This document shows, piece after piece, positions 1-13,025 of a stretch of DNA of 64,000 nucleotides. A program made the position numbers and the translations under genes. A model generated the notes under the pieces. It ran no database searches. It was given only the letters and a program-made list of their open reading frames with translations, and had not been told where the DNA came from. Within the stretch, counting starts at the first letter, position 1; every line of letters begins with the position of its first letter. This DNA comes from Rheum nobile (taxonomy: Eukaryota; Streptophyta; Magnoliopsida; Caryophyllales; Polygonaceae): positions 11,904,001 to 11,968,000 of the forward strand of contig WOAB01000056.1 in NCBI GenBank assembly GCA_027886185.1. Direction: 5' to 3'.

Positions 1-2
1 AT

Positions 3-134
3 TTGTCAGATGAATAAGGGGAAGAAGTAGAAGATGAAGAAGAACAAGCAGAAGAAGAAGACGAAGGGGAAGGTGAAGAAGGAGGAGAAGATGAAGAGGA
101 GGAAGGGGAGCTTTTTGAAGAAGATGAATACTAA
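3..134 (+). pseudogene. Acidic C-terminal coding tail, broken
   Basis: One frame reads a Glu/Asp-rich tail ending in LFEEDEY and a TAA at 132-134, with an in-frame TAA at 15-17 near the window edge. The upstream part of any gene lies outside the window. Acidic tails like this occur in many nuclear proteins and some transposases, so no family can be named. It could also be a chance reading of a GAA-rich repeat. Confidence 0.3.
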
Positions 135-216
135 ATTGCTAAGAATTGGTCATGTTTTAGATTATTTTTAAGTTATTTATATTATTTAGAATTATTCTAT
201 GCCATTTCTTATCATG

Positions 217-673
217 TTTGGAATTAGTTTAAAGTTATTTGGAATATTAAGATTTATTCTATGTTATTTTGTTTTGAAAACAATTGAGTGTTTGTTATAT
301 AGCATTTCTTAAACATTATGAAGATTGTTTCATATCCAATTTAAGTGGTATGTATTATGAATAAACCTTAAACTGACAACTCATTTGGAATTAGTTTAAA
401 GTTATTTGGAATATTAAGATTTATTCTATGTTATTTTGTTTTGAAAACAATTCAGTGTTTGTTATATAGCATATCTTAAATACATATACTAAACCAATTA
501 ATTTTGTTCTTAATCAAATGATCATAATATTTAGAAAGGGAGTAAAAATGTATTTACACAAATCTCAAGCATATCACAAATTATAATCTATATATATTAA
601 ACATTATGAAGATTGTTTCATATCCAATTTAAGTGGTATGTATTATGAATAAACCTTAAACTGACAACTCATT
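217..673. repeat. Two interleaved direct repeats in AT-rich DNA
   Basis: A ~94-bp unit at 217-310 recurs at 384-477 with one or two changes. A ~75-bp unit at 311-385 recurs at 599-673. The order is unit 1, unit 2, unit 1, spacer, unit 2, so a ~167-bp block was duplicated and then interrupted. No coding potential is seen. A shorter pair (ATAACCTARCAGATTGCAAA) lies at about 870 and 981. Confidence 0.75.
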
Positions 674-1042
674 AGGAATAAAAGTAAAACTGAAAAATAC
701 TTAGGTTATTATTTGTCTGAATTCGGGTAAGGATATTATGGTTGTAAAACCCCCTCTAAAAGAAATATGTATAAACAATTAAGGAAAAGTATACAAAAGT
801 TTAAAAAGAATAACATTAAAAAAAAATCCATATAATTTTAAGTTTATAAGTCTGCACATCCGAAAAGATTATAACCTAGCAGATTGCAAAAGTATTACAG
901 TATTTAATATGGGCAAGATATCTTGAAGATCTTATACTACTGTATTTAATATTAAGATAAAAAAATTGGACTAATATATATATAACCTAACAGATTGCAA
1001 AATTATTCCAGTTCGTGTTTTGAAGAGAACAAGTTATCTATA

Positions 1043-2720
1043 ATGGGTCTTATGTATTGCAGGAATCAGTTGTTGTGAAGAGGAAAAGGGCTTTAACTTG
1101 TGAGAGAAAGATGTGAGGAAAGGGCTTTAACTTGTGAAGAGGAAAGGGCTTTAACATGTAATCTATTTTCAATGAATAATGTTCTATTTATTATTTTTAG
1201 AGTGACAGGAAAATTAAGAATTAGATCTAGATTTGTTAAGTTTGTTGATTTAGGGTTAATAGATGTTTTTTATAGAATTATAATACTAAATACTACATGC
1301 AAAACATGATTACACAATCTGATTATAAGTAAATCTATAGAGTATTGATGATGGGGTACCTGTATGTCTCTCATTTAAACAAAAGCAGAGTTGTGTCTCC
1401 AATGCTCATTATGAGTCCAATCCGAGATCTCCTATACAAAGAATATAAAGGAATATATTAGTACTGAACATATTATATAAAAATTCTACAAATTTGGTGT
1501 ACAAAATTGAAAATATTACATCTGACCTTACTGTAGACGATATTGCAGTATATGTGGTGTAAGTGTTGTATGTTGTTGTTTTAGTGTTGATGCCTGTAAA
1601 TGAAAAAAAAAATTGAATTCAGTAAACATAATAGCAATTAAAACATAAAAACCATAAATAAAATGTCTTAGCATTCAGTATGAGTGTATGGCAATTAGAA
1701 TAAGATATGTAACTTGAATATGAAACCAGAAATCCTGTGACTGAAAATTATTTTAAAATGTCTTAGCATTTAAGTTTACTATTTGTGTATATAATAACCA
1801 TTGTATTCATTTTGCTTATCATATCTATGTGAAGGCATCTTATGCAATCAAACAGTGAAAAACAATTTTGTTTCAAATCTACTCAAAGGGTCACTTATAT
1901 ATAATCTACCCAAAGGGTATTATGTATTGCAGGAGTCAGTTGTTTTTAAGAGGAAAGGGCTTTAACTTGTGAGAGAAAGATTTAGACAAAACATTTTCAA
2001 CTCATCGACAGTAACAGGTAATCTATTTTCAATGAATAATGTTCTATTTATTATTTTTAAAGTGACAGAAAAATTAAGAAAGACGATCTAGATGTGTTAA
2101 GTTTGTTGATTTAGGGTTAATAGATGTTTTTTTATAGAATTATAATACTAAATACTACATGCAAAACATGATTACACAATCTGATTATAAGTAAATCTAT
2201 AGAGTATTGATGATGGGATACCTGTATGTCTCTCATTTAAACAAAAGCAGAGTTGTGTCTCCAATGCTCATTATGAGTCCAATCCGAGATCTCCTATACA
2301 AAGAATATAAAGGAATATATTAGTACTGAACATATTATATAAAAATTCTACAAATTTGGTGTACAAAATTGAAAATATTACATCTGACCTTACTGTAGAC
2401 GATATTGCAGTATATGTGTTGTAAGTGTTGTATGTTGTTGTTTTAGTGTTGATGCCTGTAAATGAAAAAAAAATTGAATTCAGTAAACATAATAGCAATT
2501 AAAACATAAAAACCATAAATCAAATGTCTTAGCATTCAGTATGAGTGTATGGCAATTAGAATAAGATATGTAACTTGAATATGAAACCAGAAATCCTGTG
2601 ATTGAAAATTATTTTAAAATGTCTTAGCATTTAAGTTTACTATCTGTGTATATAATAACCATTGTATTCATTTTGCTTATCATATCTATGTGAAGGCATC
2701 TTATGCAATCAAACAGTGAG
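1043..2720. repeat. Tandem duplication of an ~865-bp unit
   Basis: Copy 1 (about 1043-1860) and copy 2 (about 1913-2720) match almost throughout, offset by 860-870 bp. Landmarks are TATGTATTGCAGG at 1051 and 1921, AGAGTATTGATGATGGG at 1339 and 2201, and AAACAGTGA at 1851 and 2711. Copy 1 also carries a short triplication of GAGGAAAGGGCTTTAAC (about 1078-1157). The short open frames here (1100-1309 plus, 2271-2498 minus) look like by-products of AT-rich sequence rather than genes. Confidence 0.85.
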
Positions 2721-2959
2721 AGAGAAGGAGGTTGGTAGAAATATAGTTAGAGTTCTTACATTTATGTGCTTTTGATCTCATTCTATTATCTGCCATGGAT
2801 CCTCATCAGGGAGTTTGATGCTGTTTGAATGCTAACAAAGATAAATACAAACACAAGGTTAGTTTGCCAGATATTGGTTGTAATCGAATTAAGAAGTCTA
2901 GGATATGGTTTTGTAAAGTATCTAAAAAATAGTTATATACTGACAAGTTGGGGAGAGTC

Positions 2960-3062
<103 letters not shown>

Positions 3063-3105
3063 TGCTGAGTTTAAATTTTTACCACCAAGTCGAACAAAAA
3101 AAAAT

Positions 3106-3238
3106 GGCCCATAATTGTATAATCATTTTGGGCCGTTGTTAATGAAGCCCATACACAAATTGGGCCACAACCGTTATATCAAATATTTAAATTCAGTTTT
3201 AAATGACTGGGCCCAAAGTCATCATTTAATAAAGCCCA
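3106..3238. promoter_or_regulatory. Cluster of TGGGCC/GCCCA boxes
   Basis: Six site-II-like boxes occur in 133 bp: GGCCCA at 3106, TGGGCC at 3129, GCCCA at 3147, TGGGCC at 3161, the palindrome TGGGCCCA at 3208 and GCCCA at 3234. In plants such boxes bind TCP-type factors and mark promoters of housekeeping genes. No convincing gene follows. This could be a promoter fragment, or chance enrichment. Confidence 0.4.
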
Positions 3239-3570
3239 ATAAAAAAAATTCGCTAACCCTTTACAACAAATCAGTAAAATAAATCTGAATCCAATTGATT
3301 TATTATCATAGTTAAATTTAATATTTTTTTTTGGTGTACCCGATTTATATATTATTATTACTTAACACATTACAAATATATATATGTTTAACATCGCATC
3401 AAAAAAAACAAATATATGTTTAACAAATATAATCTACAGAATCAACCAGAATTTTCTACATATTCAGAATGAACATCGACACACAGAAAATTGATGAATG
3501 CATACATGAAAAAATAAATTAATGGAAAACAGAACTTTAATGATTCATGGAAGAACTTGATTATTTAGGT

Positions 3571-4260
<690 letters not shown>

Positions 4261-5360
4261 AGGTTTTGAAGTTTTGTATGAAATTTTTTGAGACGAAATT
4301 GTTTGGATCTGAAGCAGATCGAATCTGGGAGGGAGAGTTGTACACTAGAACAGGAAACAAATGCATTTACTTGTCATTCTTTTGAAAAAAATGCAACAAT
4401 TTGGACGGGATTTGTTGACAAAGGAAGGAAAGTGAAGAAGTTTGAAGAAGAAAAAGAGATCGCCAAAGATCTGTAAAGAACGGAAATGGAGATTGAAGCA
4501 TATGGAAGGAGATGGAAGGGTTTCTGACAGAGAGAGAAGAAGAGAGAGGCAAGTGAAGCGGCGAAATGAAATGCCGAAAATGGAAAGCATTAGGGTTAGG
4601 TTAGACGGGGCACCTGGATTTGCTTTGGCCTTAAATGGGCCGGGTGGGTCCAATTACAGAAATGGCACAAGCCAGGTCAGGAGGCCCAAATCACCAGCGT
4701 TAACATACTATTAGTGTCCAAATTATTGTATAGTATAGAGTGTATTAAATTTATGTAAGCTTATGTGAATAATTCGATTTTATTTGGAATATTCAAAATT
4801 ATAAATGCATTGTTGTAGTTCAACCCAACATAATATAAGGTTTATATTAGTTGTTATTATATATAAACCACAACTAACTAATTTTATTTTAACAATTAAT
4901 ATATTGTTACATAAAACGATCTTTTAGAATTGGCCCTCTATTTCACTTTCTGCTTTTGCATACTTGAGCCTATATACCGATAAACATGTTTAATGTTGCA
5001 TGCAAATAGTTATAACCTAAATTTTTTTTTGAATATATGTCCATTGATAAGTACATAATATTTGTATATAAGTACATGCAAATAGTTATTATATAGTAGA
5101 TTACAATTTTGTTTTAAGTACATAATATTATTTTTGTATGTATTAGGCCTATACGTATTCATGTCATGCGAAACCATGCCAATGATGTTTTTTTTTTGCA
5201 TATAAGCCCATGTAACAAAAGAATATAAACATGTCCTTTAGTTTTTTACATTTATTTTAACAAATTTATTCATAAATATATTTTATGCAATTTATGTATT
5301 AAATGTGATTACAAAAAATAAATAATTTTTTTTTTTTTAAAGTATAACCAGATTTTGCAG
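4261..5360. other. AT-rich interval with no supportable gene
   Basis: Short frames between 4288 and 4714 are rich in Arg, Lys and Glu because the DNA is GAA/AGA-rich, and they match no family I recognise. From about 4720 the DNA is strongly AT-rich and unstructured. The 5' end of the Helitron downstream should lie in or before this interval, but no convincing terminus was found. Confidence 0.5.
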
Positions 5361-5372
5361 GTTAATTTTGTT

Positions 5373-7973
5373 ATGGACGAATTAACTCGACATAATAGAG
5401 CGTTGAGATTGGCTGTTATTAGAGATAAACGGCAACGCACGAATTCAACTCGATCAGGCCAAAAGATATTTTCAAATATTTCAAACTTTTCCCAATAAAT
5501 TCAAATCTTATTGTTGAGATTAAATATTGATACTGCAGGATATATTCATGGAGTTAGCAACAATTCTTTTGTTAGTGGTCGTATCCCCATGTCCGATATT
5601 TCAAATGGTTAGTAATTGTTAATATATAAAGTCGTTATTTCATTTGATTATACACGCTAAATTGTAACAAGTGCTTCATGTTGTAAATTATAATATATCT
5701 TTAATTGTATGATTGTAAAAAGACTATTTTAAACTAACTATACTTTATGCAGTGCAACAAAATATTACAGCGCCGACTTTGCATTTATCTCGAAGTGATC
5801 AAAACGGTCATAATTCATTTTTTCCTACAAGTGATCCGGATCAAGAGAACTATGGTATAATTTTTTTTAGTCTTAATCTCTAATTTATTCCGTTATTTTG
5901 TTGGTTGAATAAAAATAATAAGTACACTATGATAAAATTATTTATTTGTAGTTCAATTGCACAATGTCATTCTTACATCACAAAATTAAATTCACAATGT
6001 TGAACAAGGAATTATATTCTAACAAGTGATATACAAAAAAGGGATTTATGTAAGTATAATATTTGATTATTATTTTCACTCACACTTTATCTCCACAAAG
6101 GAAGAAATTGAGAATGAATATGATAAGAAATAAGACGGATGGACCACCGCTACACATGGATATTATAACAAAAAATTAATTAATTACAATATAAAAGTAA
6201 TTTACGACTTGCTTACCCAAAACAAAGTTATGCATGCATTAAACTATTATAAATGGTAGCATGTCTATATTGTTTCCAGGCTAATTTATTATCATTTCCA
6301 GTTTAAGTTCTTAAGTTTGAGGTAATTACTAATGTATTATTATTTAATACTTTAATTTTCAGGTTCAAGAAATTCAGGTGTATTGACAGGATGTTCAAAT
6401 ACTCTATTACATTTAAGCGATGGTATTAATCTGTTTATCCAATATTAAAATTTATTGTGTGTCGTACTCATAATAAGTTGCTTATAATAGTATATGATTA
6501 TGTTAACAGTTGAAGCGTACAAGTCAATGTTGACACAACAAATTCATTTGGAAAATATTGAACAAGGTATGTTAATTGTAAAATTTATATGATTTTAGTT
6601 ATTTTGTTATTTATACTAATTTTATTAAAATTTAATGCACAACATAGCTCGACATAGGAGGAAGTTGAGAATGAATGTCATACGACATAGACGACATGGC
6701 ACATCACTAAACGCATCAGGTAAGCAAAAGAAAATTGTTATTATTGTAATTTAATAATAATGATATACAATTCTTGACAAAACTTTTTGCAGGCAATGTA
6801 AATGGAAATATCACAAATTCTAAACTGACTCAAGCTACACCATTATCTGTTACGTGTAATGGTTAGTTATTAATGAAATATATTATGTTATATACTTTTA
6901 TGTATGCATATATACACAGTTATATGTTTTGAAAACATATAATCATGTAATACTTAAATGTGAAGGTACACGGAATTCATCTATATTGGCAGAATTTTCA
7001 TCTTCTATACCACAAATAGGTAATGGTAATGTTCGAATTTAGTTATAATTGTGCAAAACGTATTTGTTATTTTATACTCTTTTATTACGTGTATTTGTAT
7101 AAGAAAAATTAATATCTGTGTATTTATTAATTGTTCGTTAATGTTACGCCGACGGATTTACATTTTCCAATAGCGGATCAAATGACTACGATCTCATTTC
7201 AACCTTTAAGCATAAATGACACGCAAACCCATGGTACTAAATTACTTTTTTTTTTAAATTTATTATTAAATATTATATTATGTTTTTTCTTATATCACTA
7301 TGTATAGTATGATATATGTAATACTCCTGCAGCTCCTGTACAAAACGCAAGCCTTACTAATCAAGTTGAGATAACAAAAGTTGAACAAGGTATGATAGTA
7401 ATGAGTATATATTAATTGATTGAGTTATTGCATTTGAATAAGTGTAATTATTTTACATTGACAAATTAGCTCGACGTAAGAGGATGTTGAGAATGAATGT
7501 GCTTAGACATAAGAGACATGGAACACCACTAATTGAATCAGGTTAGCAATAACCCCTTAATTCGTGAAGCTAAATCCTTAATGAAAGTTATGCTGTCATT
7601 TATTTGAATATTCATATATGTTATAAATTATTTCATTGTTCAAAAAACATGACAACTTACATATCTCAATTTCAGCAACCACTAATTCATCTGCTTTGCC
7701 AGAGTGTTCATCTACATTGCGAAATATAGGTAATTTTTAAATTAGTATCATATTTTTGTTATGCATAGAATGATACTATTGTTCGTTACATTAGGATTGG
7801 TACAAAATAGTATATGAACATAAAATACGTTAAAATAAGCACATTTTTGTATATTTAATATATATGTTACAAATTATTTGTTCAACCTTTATTCTCTATA
7901 TAGCAATGAGCAACGGTTCAAATCCTGTTACAGTGATGAATAGAGGTACAAGAAATCATACTGGTAACCCGGG
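5373..7973 (+). pseudogene. Helitron N-terminal exon array, modular
   Basis: From a start codon at 5373 a series of short exon-like blocks can be read, separated by AT-rich introns with GT/AG borders. The blocks fall into repeated types. Type A is 72 nt, core KLRMNxxR (5386-5457, 6091-6162, 6648-6719, 7470-7541). Type C is 69 nt (5540-5608, 6794-6862). Type B is 54-60 nt, with core RNSSxL (6362-6421, 6966-7019, 7676-7729). Type E is 57 nt, ending VEQ (5952-6008, 6510-6566, 7334-7390). Type D ends near 5853 and 7233. Types A, B, C and E are symmetric phase 1-1. Some copies have lost splice sites: 6091-6162 lacks both, and 5952-6008 has lost its donor and carries a stop. Plant Helitron proteins often have a variable Arg/Lys-rich N-terminal region. 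Splicing here is inferred, not proven. Confidence 0.55.
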
Positions 7974-8046
7974 TAAGTCTATTGTATTATTTCCTAATTT
8001 TTATCATTTTTTTGTTTATTATTTAACACTCATTAATATGTTATAG

Positions 8047-8496
8047 TTCAATACATCGATCACGGTGAACCAGTGTATGAATGTATGCATTATGGGGCAT
8101 TGCTATGGCATGCTGAAAGAATAAACACACAAAACCCTTCAAGCGAAGATATATGTCATATATCTTCATTATGTTGCTTGAAAGGAAAAATTGAGCTCCC
8201 ATTGCTACAAGAGCCACCGCCGTTGTTGGAAAAACTTTTGTCAAATAAGCATCCAAAAAGCAAACAATTTGGTGAGAACATTATAGCTTACAATATGATG
8301 TTTGCTTTCACCTCTTTGGGAGGAACTGTGTCACCCATCACGAAAGGTCGTGGAACGTATTGTTACCGAATGCATGGTCAAAATTTTCACAGAATAAGGA
8401 GTTTGTTACCAGTGTTTGGCACAACTCCAAAGTTTTCTTAACTATATATATATATGATACTGAAAATGAGGTTTCAAACAGAATCAATGCAATAAG
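8047..8496 (+). pseudogene. Helitron exon upstream of Rep, with stop
   Basis: The exon runs from an acceptor at 8046 to a donor at 8497. It encodes the conserved plant Helitron segment that includes HYGALLWHAER near the start and DTENEVSNR near the end, linked to the Rep part that follows. A TAA at 8439-8441 falls inside the conserved stretch, so the product would be truncated. The stop is what a single C-to-T change would produce. Family assignment rests on the order and motifs typical of Helitron_like_N proteins. Confidence 0.75.
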
Positions 8497-8590
8497 GTAT
8501 GTCAATTACATATTTTTTTATGTACCGCGTATAGTTATATAACGTTATTCTTTAATATTAAGATTGACCGTCGATCTTTATTTTTTGCAG

Positions 8591-10889
8591 TTCTAGAGTC
8601 AAAAAAGTTGATGAATCGCTTGTGATTGAGTTGAGAAAGATGATAGATCAACACAACCCCCATGCAAAAGCATTTAGAATGGCCAGAGATCGTTTTAAGG
8701 ATGAAGGTGTTAAAGATATGAAGTTACGGCTGCTTAGCAATAGAAACACTGATGGGCGGAGATATAATCTCCCGATGAGTTCAGAGGTTGCTGCTATTAT
8801 TCTTGGTGAAAGTGATACAAATTATCAGCCCAGGGACATTATACTTCATACAAGGTCTGGTCAGTTACAACGGATTCACGAATTACATCCTTCGTATCTT
8901 GCGCTTCAATATCCGCTGGCATTCCCTTATGGTGAGGATGGGTATCGAACTGATATTGATTTAAGTGAAAGGTGCAACACTTCTGCAAGGAAGAGGTCAA
9001 GGTTTACGTTAAAAGAATTCTGTCAGTTTCGAATTCACGAGCGTCGAGGCGAAGCCGGAATTCTGAGGTCATCTAGAAAGTTGTATCAGCAATCTCTGGT
9101 TGATGTTTACACAATGATTGAATCAGAAAGGTTGAACTATCATCGATATCATCAGAAGAACATACGTGCTGATTTATATACAAATCTTGCTTCAGCAACG
9201 AGCAAGGGTCATACAACACCGGCATCTTCTGGAAAGCGAATAGTGTTGCCATCTTCATTTACGGGTGGTCCTAGATATATGCAGCAGAACTATCAAGATG
9301 CAATAGCAATATGCAAACACCATGGTTATCCAGATCTATTCATAACATTCACATGCAATTCAAAATGGCCTGAAATTGTCAAGTTTTGTGAAGAAAGGGG
9401 TCTACAACCAGAGGATCGACCAGACATTATATGTAGAGTATTCCACATGAAACTGGAGTCCATGATCAAAGATTTCAAAGTAAACAAAATTTTTGGCAAG
9501 GTTACTTCAGGTAAGGTCTCTTTTACTGTCCTCATTTAAGTTATTGTTTATATGTGTATAAAATTAATTATTTTCCCGACGTGTTATATTCTATTAAATG
9601 TATTAATTTTGCTTTTTTAAAATGGATTAAATCAATTGAATTTATAACTTTGACTTATTAATATTTTGCAGTTATTTACACAATTGAATTCCAAAAGCGT
9701 GGTCTGCCACATGCACATATTTTATTATTTTTGGATAAGGAATCTAAGTTGCCAACTACTTCAGATATAGATTCGGTCATTTCTGCAGAAATTCCACACC
9801 CAATTGAGGATGTTGATTTATTCGATGTCGTGAGAAATTTCATGATGCATGGTCCATGCGGAGCTTCTAAACCATCGTCTCCTTGTATGGCTGATGGAAA
9901 GTGTAGAAAGTACTTTCCCAAAAAAATTGTTGACCAGACTTTTGTTGATGACGATGGCTACCCTGTGTACAGAAGACGTGACGATGGTAGAACGATAGAA
10001 AAAAGTGGAGTTCCCCTTGATAATCGGTATGTGGTTCCTTACAATGCATTTCTTCTACTAAAATATAATGCACATATAAATGTTGAATGGTGCAACCGAT
10101 CGGGCTCTATCAAGTATTTGTTCAAGTACATAAACAAAGGCCATGATCGCATCACAGTTGCAATTACAAACTCTGATGCAAACAATGTCGGTGATAATTG
10201 CATGGACGAAATTAAAAACTACTACACCGCTCGGTATGTATCTGCGTGTGAAGCGGCTTGGAGGATTTTTGGCTTTGATATTCATTACAAGACTCCTGCT
10301 GTTCAACGTTTGAATTTGCATCTTCCCGGCGAGGAAAGCGTTTTGTTTAATGATGATGATCCTATTGATGCTGTCTTAAATGATCATGAAAGTGATAAAT
10401 CAATGTTTCTGCAATGGATGGAGGCTAACAAAAAGTTTCCAGAAGCTAAAGATTTGACTTATTCTGAATTTCCAGATAAATTTGTTTGGGTTGCTTCAAC
10501 TAGGCATTGGAAAAAACGTGTCAGGGGTGGTTCTGTTGGCAGGATTTATCACGTAGCTCCTGGTACTGGAGAGAAGTACTATCTTAGAATTTTGTTGAAT
10601 CATATAAAAGGACCAACATGCTACGAAGATTTAAGGACTGTTGAAGATTCAGTTTATAGTACATTTAAAGAAGCTTGCTATGCAATGGGGTTGTTAGATG
10701 ATGACAGAGAATATGTTGACGGTATAACTGAAGCAAGTTATTGGGGATCAGCAAACTACATTAGGAGTCTCTTTGTATTTCTGTTGGTGTCTGATTGTAT
10801 GGCAAAACCAGAGTTTGTTTGGCAACAAACATGGAGACTTTTAGCAGATGACATTGCCGATAAACAGAGGAGAATTCTACGAATTAAGG
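8591..10889 (+). pseudogene. Helitron Rep (HUH) endonuclease domain, two exons
   Basis: Exon 8591-9510 and exon 9672-10889 form one frame across an intron (9511-9671, GT...AG). The first carries the Helitron_like_N region (PLAFPYGEDGY and FITFTCNSKWPEI can be read). The second opens with GLPHAHILLF, whose His-Ala-His (9710-9718) is the metal-binding HUH motif. It continues to YLFKYINKG, whose two tyrosines (10115-10117 and 10127-10129) are the strand-cleaving pair of Rep. All key catalytic residues are therefore present here. Rep nicks and joins the element ends during rolling-circle transposition. The part continues by splicing into the helicase exon at 11001. No stop was seen inside these two exons. 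Confidence 0.9.
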
Positions 10890-11000
10890 GTATGTGATTA
10901 TTTAAGGTTTTGTACTTGATCCTAATATTTGATATAGTTTTTGGCAGAATATATTGTACTCATCTAATTGTAATGACATGTGAATTATATTTATATGCAG

Positions 11001-12664
11001 ATTTGCATGTTACTGATGAGCAGTTACAAAACTACGCTCTTGTCGAAATTGACAAGTTATTACGACGAAATAGTAGTAGTTTGAGTCACTATAAAACCAT
11101 GCCTTCTGTAGATTCAAGCCTCATATCTGAAGGTTTCAACAAGCTTATACAAGATGAACATCGATATGATAAATCATGTCTAGCCGAGGAACATTCACAA
11201 TTACTCTCTAGATTTACAATGGAGCAAAAATGGGTGTACGATGAGATCATGAATGCTGTTTTATCAAATAACGGGGGTGTCTTATTTTTATATGGTTATG
11301 GTGGTACAGGCAAAACGTATATATGGAGGTCACTTTCGGCGGCTTTAAGGTCAAAAGGTGATATAGTACTTACCGTTGCTTCAAGTGGAAATGCAGCTCT
11401 CCTAATACCCGACGGCAGAACTGCTCATTCGAGGTTTAAAATACCTTTGCAAGTTAATGAGGATTCAACGTGTCATATATGTTCAGGTACATAATTATCT
11501 GAGTTGATATGTGCCGCCAAACTTATTATCTGGGATGAAGCAGTCATGACGAATAGGTATTGTTTTGAAGCTTTAGACAGGACGTTACGAGATATTTTAC
11601 GAGCTACAAATCCTCTTAGTTTAGAACAGCCTTTTGGAGGAAAAGTCATAGTATTTGGTGGAGACTTTAGGCAAATCCTACCCGTTATCTCAAAAGGGAG
11701 CAGAGAAGATGTTGTTTTTGCTACAATTAATTCCTCTTATTTGTGGCATCATTGCAAAGTTCTTACGCTGACAAAGAACATAAGGATTCAACAAGGTACA
11801 TCTGAATCTCAGATCCAAGAGGCAAAAGAATTTTCAGAATGGATATTAAGCATTGGAGATGGGACTGCAGGTGTTGATAATGATGGCGAAGCGCAAATAG
11901 AAATCCCCGATGAACTATTGGTCAAGGATTATGATTTAGATCCGATTCCAGCAGTTGTTAAATCTGTCTATCCCTCTTTAATGGAAGATCAGTTGTGTCC
12001 TGCATACTTTGAAGAATGAGCCATTCTTGCTCCAACACACGAAGAGGTAGATAAAGTTAATGAATATATATTGTCTTCTTTGCCTGGTGATGAAAAGATA
12101 TATCTCAGCTCTGATAGTCTGTGCAAGGCAGGTTCTGTTAAAGACGATGATGCGAGTATTTATACGTCTGATTTTTTGAATAGTCTGAGATGTTCTGGTC
12201 TGCCAAATCATGTCCTCAAACTAAAGGTTGGTGTGCCTATTATGCTGCTCCGAAATATTGATCAATCTTTAGGTTTATGCAATGGGACGAGACTGATCAC
12301 CACGCAACTTGGAAGTCATGTTATACAAGGGAGAATTATCTCAGGCAACAATATTGGACATACTGTGTTGATTCCTCGCATGATAATGTCACCATCAGAC
12401 ACTTCATTCCCTTTCAAGTTTCAACGAAGACAATTTCCCTTGAGTGTATGTTTTGCTATGACCATAAACAAAAGTCAAGGCCAATCTCTTGCAAATGTTG
12501 GTTTGTATCTTCTACGTCCCGTTTTCAGTCATGGTGAGTTTTATGTTGCATCGTCAAGGGTCACTAGCAAGAAATGTTTGAAGATATTGATTTACGACAA
12601 AGACAAGAAGAGGTATAATACTACAACCAATGTAGTATACAAGGAAGTTTTTAATAATTTGTAG
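11001..12664 (+). pseudogene. Helitron PIF1-like helicase domain
   Basis: This exon follows an intron with a GT donor at 10890 and an AG acceptor at 11000. It encodes an SF1B helicase of the PIF1 type, fused to Rep in plant Helitrons. Visible motifs in order are Walker A GYGGTGKT (11294-11317), Walker B IIWDEA (about 11526-11543), GGDFRQILPV, ILAPTHEEVDKVN, GVPIMLLRNID, TINKSQGQSL and the C-terminal FYVASSRVTS. Two stops break the frame: TAA at 11492-11494, between Walker A and B, and TGA at 12017-12019. The frame on either side is otherwise preserved. The ATPase would drive strand displacement during transposition, but this copy cannot make it whole. Confidence 0.9.
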
Positions 12665-12997
12665 TCATTTTGAACATCGTTCCACATTTAATGTTTTTTT
12701 CTTCATTCTCATGTGTTTTATGATCATTTTTTGTAATTTTTACTGCTTTTAGTAGTATTGATGTAAGTGGTGTGGCTATATCTATTTGAAACACTAATTA
12801 GACAATTTTAGTATTAATAAAGTTATGGAGAGTGCCGTCTCTCTTTATATAATTAGTCTTTTGTATATCTTGATGACAGTTTTAATGTTCGTTTATTCAT
12901 GTTTTATTCAAATAACTAATAAAATAAATATTCACCCAATGACTCATCCATAATTTAAAAATATCTTTATTACAAATGTAAGAAAAAATAAACAAAT

Positions 12998-13025
12998 CCC
13001 GTGCAAGGCACGGGTACTACACTAG
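12998..13025 (+). other. Helitron 3' terminus: hairpin plus CTAG
   Basis: CCCGTGC (12998-13004), loop AAG and GCACGGG (13008-13014) form a perfect 7-bp stem. Seven bases later comes CTAG (13022-13025), then T. This matches the Helitron 3' signature of a subterminal hairpin and CTRR. The interval 12665-12997 before it is AT-rich 3' untranslated DNA with no other feature. Confidence 0.92.

Larger units (their letters stand above)
5361..13025 (+). mobile_element. Autonomous-type Helitron (RepHel), decayed
   Basis: This rolling-circle transposon encodes an HUH Rep endonuclease joined to a PIF1-like helicase. The 3' terminus is clear: a 7-bp GC stem with a 3-base loop (12998-13014), then TACTACA, then CTAG at 13022-13025, followed by host T at 13026, as expected for insertion between A and T. 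The 5' terminus (normally TC after host A) was not found, so the start given here is only the beginning of the first exon-like sequence. At least three stop codons interrupt the conserved domains, so the element cannot encode a full protein as it stands. Confidence 0.85.

Noticed and set aside
587..600. TCTATATATATTAAAC as the Helitron 5' end
   Set aside because: It begins like a Helitron terminus, but the following sequence is shared with the direct repeat at 311, so the boundary is better explained by duplication, and it lies 4.7 kb from the first Helitron exon.
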